From Chaetorhynchus papuensis (Eukaryota; Chordata; Aves; Passeriformes; Rhipiduridae), in assembly GCA_013396525.1 (NCBI GenBank), contig VWYX01000281.1, positions 310,001-374,000 on the forward strand: 64,000 nt of DNA. The letters run 5' to 3'. Below are positions 52,201 to 64,000 of the stretch, piece by piece (the stretch's first letter is position 1; every line of letters starts with the position of its first letter). The position numbers were made by a program, and so were the translations under genes. The notes below the pieces were generated by a model, which worked only from the letters and a program-made list of their open reading frames with translations, did no database searches and was not told where the DNA came from.

Positions 52201-52748
52201 ATAATCCCTAGGACTGTAAATTACATGGAACAGGTGAAACAGTCTATTAGCTGCTGTCAGCACTTCTGCCTCCTTCCCTTCTGTCATGGCTTCATGGTGT
52301 CACCTTCTCATCTGCAGTGAGTCTGGTGCTCATCTCTCTCTACTGTCGTCTTCTTTAACTCGTTTGAGGGAATAAGTAGTTTCTGCCTGTGGAGTGGGTT
52401 TCATTGGCTTCCTGTGTGTTTGGGTAAGCACAGGAGCTGGGATGCAGGGATGCAGCCCTTTGGGACAGAGCAGGAGAAAGGGCTGGACAGCAGGGAACCA
52501 AACTAAGAACTGAAGAAGAAGATGCCCTTTGAGTTGACAGTGAGCAATCACACAGGCTCGAGTCTATGCCCTGAGGTACTGTTAATAACAGAGAGAGGGA
52601 AGAAAATCTGAATCAAAGATCTTTGTTTTTGCTGATAATATTGAAAAACATATGACAACTTGCTGAGTTCAACAGTGAAAAGGCTATAGTTTTCTAACTT
52701 GGTCACTTGATCTAAGCATGAGACTTACTCTAAACACCTGACTACACA

Positions 52749-53118
52749 GAATCATAGAATCACAGGATGGTTTAGGTTGGGAAGGACCTTAAAGAGAAGA
52801 TCACCTAGTTCCAACCCCCCTGTCATGGACAGGGATATCTTCTGTTAGGCCAGGTTGCTCAAACCCCATCCAACCTAGCCTTGGACAGCTCCAGGGATGT
52901 GGCATCCACAGGTTCTCTGGGCAGCCTGTTCCAGTGCCTCACCACCTTCACAGTAAGGAATTTCTTCATAATACCTAATCTAAAGCTTCCCTCCTTTAGT
53001 TTGAAGCCATTCCCCCTTGTCCTCTCACTACATGCCCTTATGAAAAGTCCCTCTCCAACTTTTTTGTAGGGTTCCCTTAGGAACTGGAATGCATAGTTTG
53101 GGCAGTCATGGAAGTCTT
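52749..53118 (-). repeat. CR1 LINE fragment
   Basis: The left edge 'AGAATCATAGAATCACAGGA' and 'GGTTGGGAAGGACCTTAAAG' mark the reverse-complement 3' end. The antisense blocks 'GGGCAGCCTGTTCCAGTGCC' and 'CATTCCCCCTTGTCCTCTCA' follow in order. On the minus strand a frame at 53125-52859 still reads as the decayed C-terminus of ORF2 (TVKVVRHWNRLPREPVDATS). It is 5'-truncated near 53118. Confidence 0.93.
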
Positions 53119-53632
53119 TCACCATTATGAATTCTTGTCATTGTACCTAGTGCACGGCTGTGACTGCAGTTGGCATTAATGAATAACAAACATGGTGTAA
53201 TCCTATCTCCTGTGGTGTGACAGCCCTCCAGCAGAGCCTCAGTTACAGCCATGCCATTATTTAAGAACCAACCTTTGGAAAGAATATGTTGTCAGGCCAT
53301 AAACTGTGGAGCACATTACCTGGTGTAGTGAGAAACCTCCTAATTAGCTCAATTCTGAAAACTGTAGGAGCCTTGCCCATGCTTCATTTTCATCACAGCA
53401 GCAAAACATCTGTCCCAAGGGCAGGGAAAAGAATTGGCTGCTGTGTGAGAAGGGGCCACACAGGAGAGGGCATTCCAAATTAGAGAAAATTAACTCACAA
53501 TTGAAGTACTTACATACAGACCTATTTCACAAGAGAGGCAGTGCTTAGTTGACAGCAGCATCTGAAATACAATGCAGTGCAATGAGTTTAATTGTCTTAA
53601 TTTTGCAGTCTATTAATCTACAGACCTGCTGA

Positions 53633-53646
53633 GGTACCATGGTAAC
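53633..53646. promoter_or_regulatory. RFX X-box-like site
   Basis: GGTACCATGGTAAC is close to the inverted-repeat RFX motif GTTNCCATGGNAAC. One half-site (GGTAAC) is perfect and the other has one altered base. It lies in intron 3 in CR1-free sequence. A single motif like this often occurs by chance, so a role is only a possibility. Confidence 0.3.
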
Positions 53647-56600
53647 AGATGCAGCTCCCGGCTGAGATTGGTTTTTCCAGTTCCCTGGTTACACCAGGGC
53701 GGAAAATCATTCTCTGTTTTGGATTTGTGATAAGAGTTTTTGTAAACGTCTACTCTTACATCATCATCCCCATTGAAAAAGTGCAGCAGATTTATTTAAG
53801 CCTATATTAAATTCCGATCTTGGGGACATGGAGAAATCAAGCCAGTAAAAAGGCCCACAGAATTAAACTCTAATCTGGGGAATGTAATGTTAGGGGCAGC
53901 CTACAACAAACTGCCCGCTGCATTTATTTTCCAAATACTTGAACCTGTGTGGGAATAAAAAAGGACTTTACAAACCTGTGGCATAACACTTACACAGTGT
54001 TTTGCAAAGACTTAACTCTCTAGAGCAAAAAATACTGAGTGAGAGTGTTTCTCAGTTTACATCCATCAGGGTACTTCTGATTCCTTCTCTGCCTGAAAAA
54101 GAATCCCAGAGGCTTGATGAACAGCACAATGCTTGGAGATATTGGAGGCTGTGCAGTGCAGAAGTAGCCATTTAGCATGAGCAAAGTGAGCCTGTTAGAT
54201 GTAATGTAAGTTGCATCCTGTACCAAGGTGATTGTGAAAACAAAAATCCATGCATTTTTCAGTCTCTGATCTACTTGGTCTAAATCGAGAGAATGAGGCA
54301 TCTCACACAGCATCTGGTGCTAGAAGTGACTGTCATTATCTGACAAGTTGTGCTTTTTGGCTGAGGATAGGTAAGGGCTAAATTAGAATCACAAGGAAAC
54401 CAGAGATGTGCCAGAACTGAGAGTCTAGCTAGCTCCCAGCAGTATTCCACAGGGATGCTGGAAGCAGCCAGAGAGGTGCCAGCCTGTGGCCTGCATGTGC
54501 TTATGTTGAGGAGCAGCATGGCTGTCTGTGGGTCTGCTGGCAGGCGCTGGCTGCAGGTCTCTCTGCGTGTCACACAGCAGGGACATGGCACCAGCAGCGT
54601 GTCACTCAGCACACAGCATGCCTGGGGGCCTGGGGTGCAGTGTTTGTGTGCAGTGTGTGCGTGAGAGTGTGGCTGCAGCTGGGCTGGCCCCTCATCAAAC
54701 CACCTCTTGGGTCTGGTCTGTGGCCAGCTCTTAACTCCAAAAATGGGAATCGTTGTGGGAGACTTGGGTGCCTACTCCCTGTGCCAGGTGCATTTCTGGC
54801 AGCTGAACAAGAGTCTGTGACCAGCAGCTGTGGCTGCTGTGTATCCCCTGCTGCCTTCACTGGTCTTGCTTGGACAGGAGGGTGACAGTGCAGGCAGTGG
54901 TGTTGTATGCCTGCTGAAGGACAGGAGGTTGTCCAAGACAGGTGAATTCTGAAAAAAAATGCATGCCTTTTCTGAAAGAAGGCAACGTGCAAGAATTTAG
55001 CAGTCTAGCCTTTCACTAGTTTTGCATTTTTAAGTGTTTTCATATTTCTGTGTCACTGCTGAAGATAGGTAACAGCTCTTCAGATAATACTGTGTACAGA
55101 AGTCCCTCCTTCCATGTGCTGTTTTGCTGTCCCTTTTGCTAAAACTCCTCTGCTAAACAACTGCCTTTTGGGTTTGATTGTTAGGCCCACACAGTAGAGT
55201 TTTTGGTGTTTAATAACTGGTTTTATGACTCCCTTGTAATTAATCAAATTACTGCATTCTATACAAGAACCAGGAATAAACATGTTCTGGTGGCAACAGC
55301 TGTAGAGGAGCCTGGCTGCACACCAATGGAACAGCAAGAGCAAAACTGTTTCTTGAATAGCGGTTCAAATATATTGCTATAAATAATAAATAGTTGTCCC
55401 AAGAAAACATAATGCTGTTGAAAATGGAGATAAGGTGATGTGATGGATCAGTATTTATTTTTTTTAAAATGCTACTTCTTTTACGTGTCAACAAGCATTC
55501 TCTATCTTTAAATGAACTGTCTTGCTTTTCTTTCTAGACAGTCCTAGGCTTGTGACACTACTCCAGCAATCACCTACTACTCAGGAAAACTAGCTTTTGA
55601 ATTTACAACAGCTCTTCATTTAGTTGTCTTGGCAATTTTCAGAAGTAATTAATTTTGTACTCAGTTTTTTGTATTCCTCACAAGCAATGAGAGATTTGAG
55701 GGAGAAATCTGTAATTTTATTTGAAGGAGTTTTTTTAGTTGTGTTCTTGTATTGTTACTTCTTTTATCGTTCAAATATATCTATATATAAGGCAATTTAA
55801 GTCATAAAAAGCTCTCAGTGTCACATTCTGCCACTTTGGCATCATAATAAATACTACTTCAGTCAAGAAATGGTATTGATTCTAAAGGGACAGCTCACTA
55901 GTTGCTAGTAGGCATGGAAAGATCAGCAGGCTCTGGCTGTAAACCTTTGACTTGCACACAACTCCTTGGAAGGGTAGGTGGTCTCTGACATGACCGAGGA
56001 GTGCAAAGCCAACTCCATAGCTCCTGTCTATACTGTGATTTAGTACGCCTTTATATGTGGTCCCCTAAGGCTATATGGTGAAACTGAAAGGCCAGCACAC
56101 TCATTAGGTGATTTAATCTATCTCCATGAGTGGAAAACGTTGGTTTGGGGATTGTAGATCGTCGATAAATTGTTCATGTGTGAAATGAAAAGCCACCTTG
56201 AGGTCAGCTTCCAGTAAATTCATCTTGAGCTCAGGCAATTTGGAAACACCTGGCTTAGCCCACTAATTATTTGATTGACTGCTATGACTTGAAAAACAAG
56301 ATAGAGGTATCAGACAATAATGGCTTAATCAGAACTTTTAAACACTGCTGCTTTTTCAGATAAAGAGATCAGGATCTGTAGCAAATGCAGCTGCCACAGG
56401 GCAGTGGTAGGAGTCCACAGCCTTCTAGATGATGAATTGCATGCCAGGATCTTTAGGCAGCCAAATTCATGAGACATGAGACATGACCTTCCACTCTGAG
56501 AGCCACGGGCTAGCAGAGGTTGAAGGGTGATGCAGCCAACAGTGCTTTCCTAGGGTTCCAGCCTGATGGAGCTGGCTGCAGGGGGAATGCAGCAGGTTCC

Positions 56601-58661
56601 CAAGATCAGCTGGTACCATCAGCCTCAGCCATGTTTGTGTGCCCCTTTTCTCACCATGCTGAGGATTCCAGTTCCACAGCAATCCCTATGGCAGTGATGA
56701 TTTGCCTCTGATTGCATGAGGCATGTGCTAAGGAGAGATTAAAGGAGTGTGTCAGAAACCATTGTGATCCTTCTGCTTTTAAGTTGCTTTTTTTTTTTGC
56801 CAATTCACCAAGAGCTCTTATCTCCAAGTAGGTGATGTTGCTTTGACCTATGTGTCCAAGCTGTGGGCTTATATGGCTGCAGTTTTTTACTTGCCCAATT
56901 TAAATTTTTTTGAGAAAATCACCAATGCTGCATCCCCTGGAAGCACTACTGGCGTTGTACTGTGCTTAACCTAGCACAAGCTAGAGTCCGTTTTTTGAGT
57001 GAGTTTGTGATGCCTTACAAATTTGTGAAAATGGGATCTAGGTAATGCAGATCTGGATTTTTTATAGGCAAAAGGATATATGAACTGTATGGATGTAATT
57101 TTGGGAATCTGTACCTGGGCATTTCAGGAATACATGTTGTGAAGGAACACTTAATGACTAGCAAATAACAAAAATGTTCCACATTCTTAACTGAATCCCT
57201 TTTCCATGTGCTCTCTCAATAAAAGATGCTGTCCTGTCAGTTTTTAAGAAAGTCTTTTAATCTGTTGCTGTTATTAACTGTAACTTAATACTGTTGTAAA
57301 TTAAAATCAGCCTTTCATATAGGGTGTTTTAAAGGGTTCCTCTTGTGACTTTGCCTGAGAAATGCCAGAGACGTGAGAGGTGTACATTGCATTAGATTAT
57401 AAACATAGCCAGAGAGTGCACGTTAGGTTCACCTTACACCCTGCAGGAACCCACTCATCCAAACTCTGGGTGCAGAGTCCTCAACATCAAAAACCCCTCT
57501 AATCTGGGAGATGAAGGAGTGACGGCATCTCTCCCTCTTCTGATGGCATTGGGGCTGACCAGCCCAGGGGATCACTTTGCCACGTGTAGAGTTGATCTTT
57601 CAGGACTTATCTCACCTGGCTCACAGCCCTGCACCCTTCAGGCAGGACCTCAAAATCCAGTGTCATCTCGGAAGTGTGTGCCAACAGCACACTGACTGGT
57701 CCCTGGTGGAGATGCATTCCATGTTCTTTCCAAGTCCTGTTGCTTTCTCCAGACTGAATTGGGCAGGAAGCTTGCAGTGTCTGGGGTTGTTCTAGCCCTG
57801 CAGTTGCTGCCAGAGTTGCAGCACAGCAAGCAGGGGCCTCAGCATGCCCAACCTGCACAGCCTTTTGCCCTGAACCCTCCATACCATCACTGCTTGTGCC
57901 AGAGCTGTGCTCGAGCACTGCACCCTCCACAGTCCTGCTGAGAGAGAATTAATAGTGCTTAATGGAGCAGTCTGGGAGGTAGAACGAGGTGTGAAGCTAT
58001 GGCTAGTAGGCTAAAGAAGACAATGTGATGTGTATGGTGCAGCTGGGACACTCACTGAGCTCTGCTGTGCTCTGCTGTGCCCACTCTGAGACTGAGGGGC
58101 AGGCTGGAAACCCCTGCAAGGGCAGGGACCAAGGCAGCACACCCCAGCCCTTCCACAGATACCAGTCCAGTGAATCTCTGATTTTGTTGTGGCATAAGCT
58201 ATTCAGGATGATAAAAGATTTCAGATAGTTCACAGGCTAGTTATTAACTTAATAAGGATGTCTTTGTCTGTTGGTGTGAAATAATACCACGTAGTAAAGC
58301 TCCAAAGATTTATGTGAGCCTATGGGAACATGACTTTTTGCCATGTCCCTATGGCAAAGCTCTGCTGTTTTATTAAATAAGTTGATTTGGAAGAAATCAC
58401 CTTTGAATTTAATAACTCTTGCATCTGACCTAATTTTCTCTTGAAAGATTTAAACTTTTTCTAGTAGACTTGCTGGTCTGTCAACTCAGCGTCAAGAATT
58501 TCTGCCTTTTTACTAGTGCATGACTGTCATCCTGGCACACTGATCTAAAGTGAATTACAGCAGCGGAAACCATCATTCCAGAATACTAGAAAAACTAGTG
58601 TAATTGTTTTACATAAAGAATTATACTGAAAACATTGCTCCATCTGTTACTCTCTTCTCAG

Positions 58662-58751
58662 TTGGTGGCCTCCATCGTGTTTATCAGCTTTGGTGTGGTA
58701 GCAGCCTTCTGTTGTGCAATAGTTGATGGAGTGTTCGCAGCACGACACATA
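58662..58751 (+). CDS. TMEM255B: TMEM255B coding exon 4
   Basis: 90 bases, 30 codons, encode about residues 90-119: LVASIVFISFGVVAAFCCAI followed by VDGVFAARHI. This is the third membrane segment with its paired cysteines and the conserved AIVDGVFAA that follows. The acceptor CTCTTCTCAG and the donor ATA|GTAAGT are strong, and both borders are phase 0. The human protein continues into a cysteine-rich loop, a fourth segment and a proline/tyrosine-rich tail (total about 326 residues, from memory); none of that is in this window. Confidence 0.95.
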
Positions 58752-59875
58752 GTAAGTACAGTGATTTTGTAATCTTTCAGTTTTTATTATTTATGTCATT
58801 TCTAGCAGGAAAGTATTTTCTTTTGGTTTATATTTAGCAGTATATTAGGGTTCTTGATAGTTCTTGGTGGAGATGCCAAATAGAAAGGTGATATAAAATG
58901 ATGTAATGAAAGGCATATTAAAAGGTATATCTGCTTAGAAAAGGAAGACATTTCAACCACTACCAGCATTTGTTTCCTGTTGCACAAAGGCTTTGTGGGC
59001 ACAGAAGGGATTCGGAATGCACCCAGTGATGAGCACCAGAAGACCTGATGGGATTTGAATATACCAGTTTATATGTTAAAATGTGTTGTTTGCTGTTCTA
59101 TCTTTTGTGATAGAATACCTGAAAATCAGTCTAAACCCTAGCTTTTAACTGAGCTTTGATTTCCAAAATCATCAGGAAATAAGTAGTCATATGTGTTAAT
59201 AGACATTAGAGGTCAGATGTAGTATGCTAAATAAACAGCAACTGTGATGGTATATTAGCCTCTCTCTGCTATGAAATACCATGGGCCTGCTCATCTTTCT
59301 GCTTTTGTTCATTGAGGGGCAGCATAACCACACTGGCATCAGTGAAACCCTGCTTGAATTTCTGTTAGCAAATACCTCAGAATAATTAGGCTTTAGATCA
59401 CTTGGAGCATGAAGTTATAAACTGGTTTATATTTTACTGTTGTTGAAGAGGGCTTTAAACCAATTGTGGGTTTTAGAGCCACCTGTGTATTGCACAAGAC
59501 AAGAGATACCTATTGGTATAAACAACTGAGGTGTGCAACCTGAGCATGGATAAATGCTCTGGATTGTAGTCATGTTTTGTGCTATACAAACACTGCATGA
59601 TGCCGAAGTGGCCTGCTTTTTCTTGGATTTACCCTGTAGCTGATCTGGATGACACCTGGTTTAACTGTCTCTGATTAGCACAGGCCCAGGGAGCTTTTCC
59701 ACAGGAGCTGCTTAAAAGAGGAGGGGAGCAAATTCCTATTTAGATTCCCTGCTCCAGAAAATTCAGTGGTTGAGCCCTGGAAAACCACTGCCACAATGAA
59801 ATTTTGGACCTGTCCTGGAGTGGCTGAGGGAACTGGGGTTGGGAGGTTATTTATTTGAAAGAAGGTCATAGTGAG

Positions 59876-60148
59876 GGGATGGTCAGTCTGTTCTGCTATG
59901 GCCCACTTGAAAGTTTGAGAAGAAATGGCCTTAAGCTGAGCCAGGGGAGGTTGAGATTGATACTGAGAGAGTGGTTAAGCATTGGAGAAAGTTTCCCAGG
60001 AAGATGGTGGAGTCACCATTTCTGGAAGTGTTCAGGAGGCATCTGGATATGTCACTTAGGCATATAGTGTAGAGGTGATTTAGGGTTGATGGTTGGACTG
60101 GATGATCCTGAAGGTCTCTTCCAACCTTGATGATTCTGTGATTCTGTA
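59876..60148 (+). repeat. CR1 LINE 3' fragment
   Basis: The sense blocks appear in order: 'AGAAATGGCCTTAAGCTGAG', 'GAGAGAGTGGTTAAGCATTG', 'GATGGTGGAGTCACCATTTC', 'GATGGTTGGACTGGATGATC' and the 3' end 'TGATTCTGTGATTCTGT'. About 270 bp are kept, 5'-truncated on the left. An open frame at 59855-60067 is just the decayed end of CR1 ORF2. Confidence 0.92.
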
Positions 60149-62034
60149 ATTCCCCAGGAACCTGACTTATCTCTGTCCTGCTTTAATGTGATCATTAGGA
60201 AGTGTTCAGATGGCACTTGTGCAATCTCACACCTTATAACTGCAGTGCAGCTGTGCAGCCACAGCCCCCCACTGCTGGGGGTAGACACAGCTTCTCTGAG
60301 GCAAGGTACTGTGACAGGGGACAGTGTGTGCTCAATCTCAAGCACAGAGACAGGCATCGCCCCTCTCACCTTTCTAGGTGTTTTCAGTAGGAGAACACCA
60401 AGGCACAAAGTCATTGTACTCACCCAAGAAAAAGGCATCTTACAATCTGGGGTGCAGTTCTGTATCTGGTTAAGTCAGTGACTGGATAGGACTGCATCCC
60501 CTGTGAGAGCTGGAGGCTGGAAGGGGCTGGTCACCATCCAGCCATTCCCCAGAGCACTGGAGATGTACAGCCCAATAACATGATCCTGCTTCAGTCACGT
60601 CATGACAGGCTTCATGGAAATCCATGCCCAGTTGTTTGCATTTGGGCTTAGTTTTGTTTGTCACAGCTGTCTTATTGCTGTCTCCTTCACCTATTGCAGA
60701 GCAAAGAAATACTAAGTAGCACCATTTGTTGGAAAACTAATTTACATCTCAACATGATCACATTCACTTCAACTCATTCTCCTCTGTTTAATAAGGAACT
60801 TGATAGGATCAGGTGAAGGAAACGTGTCCATCACCAAATTTCTCTGACTAACACACCTCGGAAAGTCTGTAGGGTTGATAGTGTAAGTGTGCTCCCAGTT
60901 TAATTTACAGTAATGATGGGGCCTTATCCAAAGAATGTGTGCCATGCAGACTACGGTGTCATTGCCACTGTGTTATATCCTCTTTGCATCACAGCTCATT
61001 TCCTACAGGAAGAAGAGCAGCAGCACCACATTCAGTCCATTCCCTACAGGCAGTACCAGCCTTTTTCAGACCTGGTTTGTGCTGTTGCCACTTTGTCCAC
61101 TGCCTTTGGGACATAACTGCTGAAGAGTTGGACTAAACTGTCCTCCAGTCAGGGAAAGGACAAATTCCTGCCATGTCAGAGCAGGTGCCTAGTCTCTACT
61201 AAAGCCATAAGCTTTTTGTGAGAAATGGTAGCTAAAGCCAAGCAGTCTTCGGACTGGCAACAAATATAACGTCCTTCACACAAATTTGGAATAAGAAATG
61301 TGTCCCCTCTTTCATTTTGCATTTAGCTTCATTTGAGCTGGGAAGGATGTGAAGAGGACAAATCACATCATTACAGATTTTTCTTAGTATGTACCTGCAG
61401 TGGAATGGGGACTATCATTGTTGCACATTTTCTCCTGCTCTTATAAAACTGTGGATAGAATAATAAAATACTTTTCTCTGTTTTATTTCCTTCCCAAGAA
61501 GGCATGAAATTGACAATATTTCTTCTAGGAAATGGATGTATTTCAGAAAAGAGAGACTTAAATTATTTAAGACTTATTTTGCTTTGTAGAAAGCTCTGGA
61601 TCACACCATTTATAAAATTAAGAGCACTGAAAGAAACGTAGCTTGATTTAAAGTAGCAGTAGCTTATTTAAAAAATAATGGAGATATAATTCACTGTTAA
61701 AATAACCCCAAACCAGAATCAAATGAAATAAATCAAAGTTGAAATTAAAGTGCAGTGATGTTATTTCAGAAAAATATGATGATTAAAGGAATTTATGTGC
61801 ATTTGTGTTTGCTTGAGACATTTTGTTATTTAGCAGACAAGAATAGTCCAATTGTGCTATTGGAGATCATTCAACAACCTCCTCCCACCACACCCTGTCA
61901 CACCTCAGCTACAACCTCTTATTCATGACTGCAAGCCTTGACCATTGCCACATGATCCTTAGCTTTGCAGTTGTGCTCCAGGAAGAACCTAAAATAGCCA
62001 GCAGCAAGAAATCCAGGTATGAAGTGAGGAAATT

Positions 62035-62072
62035 GCCTTTTCCAACCTAGTTTATTCTGTGATTCTGTGAAG
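62035..62072 (+). repeat. Short CR1 3' tail
   Basis: 'CCTTTTCCAACCTAGTTTAT' followed by 'TCTGTGATTCTGTGAAGG' is the last few dozen bases of a plus-strand CR1. The left border is unclear. Confidence 0.7.
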
Positions 62073-63354
62073 GAAAAGCAGGGTGCTGTGGAAGGCAGAG
62101 TTGCTTGTCCTTGGTGAGATCTAGAATGCACACCAAACCAAGCAGTGGTACGTTGTTCCTCTCCTCTTCTGCAAAGCCACTTCTGTGTAATACTGATTTA
62201 ATTTAATTTTCAGCTGACCTAGTTTCTTCCTCTTGATAGTGGTAGTTTAAGGAATTAATTAAAATCGAATATATCATCAGGTGCTAAGCCCTGAAATGAA
62301 CCTGAGAATAAACCTAGCTGAACTAGAGGATATTGAAACACTCCTGGATTCAGATCTTCACCCACATGGTTTAAGTGCAGTTTGTGGACTGCTGAAGTGT
62401 ATCAGCTGGGTAATTACCTACTGATTTGGGAGTTCAGAAATTAAACTTGAGATATTTGCCTTCTCTTTATTTATTAACTCAAAACACTGTTCAATAAGAC
62501 AGGCATTATGAAACTCACCTTCTGGGTGGCACAGAGACAAGGTGATTGGAAAATTGAGTCTTTGATCTGGGGGATGCTCATGCAAATTGAGTTCTGGTTG
62601 GTAGAACTCCAAAGCTTCTGTATTAAGTAATGTCAGGTTGGCAGCCCCGACCTAGTGAACAAACACCTACATTGTAAACACATTCTGTGTGATGAAGATG
62701 TGCTGGTTTCTGTGGTACAAGCAGTTCCTGGCAGAGACACAGAGATGCCCGGCCAGCAGTGCCCTGTGGGCTCCCGGCTGCTCCCTGAGGCCTGGGCAGA
62801 GGACGCGGGTGCTGCGCCTGTGCCCTCAGGAGCTGGCGGCACCACCCGGGGGGAGCACACACAGTGGCCAAGGATGTCAATCCTCTTCCCAGCTTTGGAG
62901 CTTCTCGTGCAGGTTACAGACACTCAGGCAAGGACAGCAGCAGGGGTGACCGGCAGCTTCGCTGAGCACCGCTGCATTTTACTACAGGGTGACTTCATAT
63001 GCCCATGGCACGTAACACAGGCCACAGTCTTGCACACTACAGGCCAGATGCTCTAGAAAGCCATTTGAAAGTGTTCTGAGCAAGCCTGTTGGCTTTCCCT
63101 TTGAAGAAAAATCCAAATAGTTGTATTCCATGTCTAACAAAGTTGTTACCTTGACAACTGGTGGTAGAAAACACAACTCAAAGAATAATTTCTCACTGGA
63201 ATTAAGTTAGGTAGATTCTCTGGAGAACAACACTAAATGCATTTTACGTTCTCCATGTTGCCACATGAGACAAAATTACAGCTAATTACTTTTAATTCCA
63301 TTTCCATCCTGTATGACTCATTAATATAATAGCATGGCATAGCATATACCATAA

Positions 63355-63942
63355 AAAGCATCCAAAGCAGTGTGGCCAGAAGGTCAGGGGAAGTGATCTG
63401 CCCCTCTGCGCTGCTCTGCTGAGACCCCACCTGGGGTGCCGCACCCAGCTCTGGAGTCCTCATCAATACAGAAAGGACATGGATCCCTTTGAGCAAGTCC
63501 AGAGAAGGGCCACAAAGATGATCAGAGAGATGGAGCAGCACTCCTGTGAAGACAGGCTGAGATAGCTGGGCTTCTTTAGCCCAGAGAGGAGAAGGCTCCA
63601 TGGAAACCAGACTGGAGCCTTTCAGTACCTAAAGGGGCTTTTAAGAAAGATAGAGACAAAATTTTTGGCAGGGCCTGTTTTGATAGGACAGGGGGCCATG
63701 GTTTTAAACTAAAAGAGGGTCAATTTAGATTAGATATAAGGAAGAAGTTTTTTACAATGAGGGTGGTAAAACACTGAAACAGATTGCCCCGAGGGGTAGG
63801 TGGTAGGTGCTCCAGCCCTGGAAACATTCAAGGTCTGGTTGGACAGGGCTCTGCAGCCTGGTCTGGTTGAAGATGTTCATTGCTACTAGATAGGCTTTAA
63901 AGGTCTCTTCCAACCCATTCTGTGAATCTGTGAAAGGCTGTG
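63355..63942 (+). repeat. CR1 LINE fragment
   Basis: A longer sense copy: 'CACCTGGGGTGCCGCACCCA', 'AGTCCAGAGAAGGGCCACAA', 'GACAGGCTGAGATAGCTGGG', 'GATTAGATATAAGGAAGAAG', 'CTGGTTGGACAGGGCTCTGC' and the end 'TCTTCCAACCCATTCTGTGA'. Nearly 600 bp remain, 5'-truncated, with stops and frameshifts in the ORF2 remnant. Confidence 0.92.
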
Positions 63943-64000
63943 CAGTTGTATTTTTGGGTTTTTTAGCAGAGTGAGTACTAAACATTTATAACTGAAAACT

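Larger units (their letters stand above)
41707..58661 (+). other. TMEM255B: TMEM255B intron 3
   Basis: About 17 kb between GTAAGT at 41707 and CTCTTCTCAG at 58661. I can name only one CR1 copy (52749-53118), a 13-bp tandem duplication (45028-45053), a TA-rich tract (48015-48120) and a short TG run (49270-49286). The rest is unique AT-leaning sequence with no exon I can support. An RFX-type X-box lies at 53633-53646. Confidence 0.85.
58752..64000 (+). other. TMEM255B: TMEM255B intron 4, truncated by window
   Basis: The intron starts with GTAAGT at 58752 and runs past the window end. I looked for the next exon, expected to code for a stretch after ARHI with a RCQ/RCH-type motif, and found none in any plus-strand frame. 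The sequence contains plus-strand CR1 copies at about 59876-60148 and 63355-63942 and a short tail at 62035-62072. The remainder is unassigned. Confidence 0.75.

Noticed and set aside
52859..53125. 88-codon minus-strand frame
   Set aside because: It is the decayed end of CR1 ORF2, not a host gene.
60913..61136. Overlapping plus-strand frames considered as TMEM255B exon 5
   Set aside because: CAG sites near 61009 give an acceptor-like look, but the peptides do not resemble the family and no matching donor is found.

Overview
This is nuclear genomic DNA from a bird. Many copies of the CR1 LINE, recognisable by the 3' end that reads like TGATTCTGTGATTCTGT and by the 'GGAAGGGACCTTAAAGAT' block, are scattered through it in both orientations. 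The rest is long, AT-leaning non-coding sequence with vertebrate splice signals. There are two kinds of assembly gap: a single N at 29251 and a 150-N run at 35414-35563. There are no operons, no CRISPR arrays, and no rRNA or tRNA genes that I could recognise. Most open frames in the window are short chance frames.

The only gene I can name is TMEM255B (formerly FAM70B), on the + strand. Its first coding exon (29299-29359) lies in a CpG island. Three more coding exons follow at 36845-36987, 41644-41706 and 58662-58751, each with AG/GT borders and joining in phase. Together they encode about 119 residues: a short proline-rich N-terminus, a basic RKK stretch, a first membrane segment, the family-typical ATTRTENVTVGGYYPG loop, and two further hydrophobic segments. 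This is roughly the first third of a four-membrane-segment protein. The rest of the gene lies beyond base 64000; I found no convincing exon 5 in the last 5 kb.

Layout: 1-28.9 kb is the 5' flank, with no gene I can name. It holds CR1 copies at 0.77, 16.8, 18.4 and 25.3 kb, an older CR1/L3-like relic at about 27-28.3 kb, and an unexplained minus-strand coding-like tract at 11.4-12.9 kb. From 29.05 to 29.8 kb is the CpG-island promoter and exon 1. Intron 1 (about 7.5 kb) holds an old CR1 and a younger CR1 interrupted by the N gap. Intron 2 (about 4.7 kb) holds a CR1 and a GATGA pentamer microsatellite. Intron 3 (about 17 kb) is repeat-poor apart from one CR1. Intron 4 runs off the window and holds two or three + strand CR1 copies.

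I did not find an obviously new biological system. The most useful leads are the minus-strand tract at 11.4-12.9 kb, a short block near 26.5-26.8 kb open in several frames, and a few possible regulatory sites. All are low-confidence until tested by homology and expression data.
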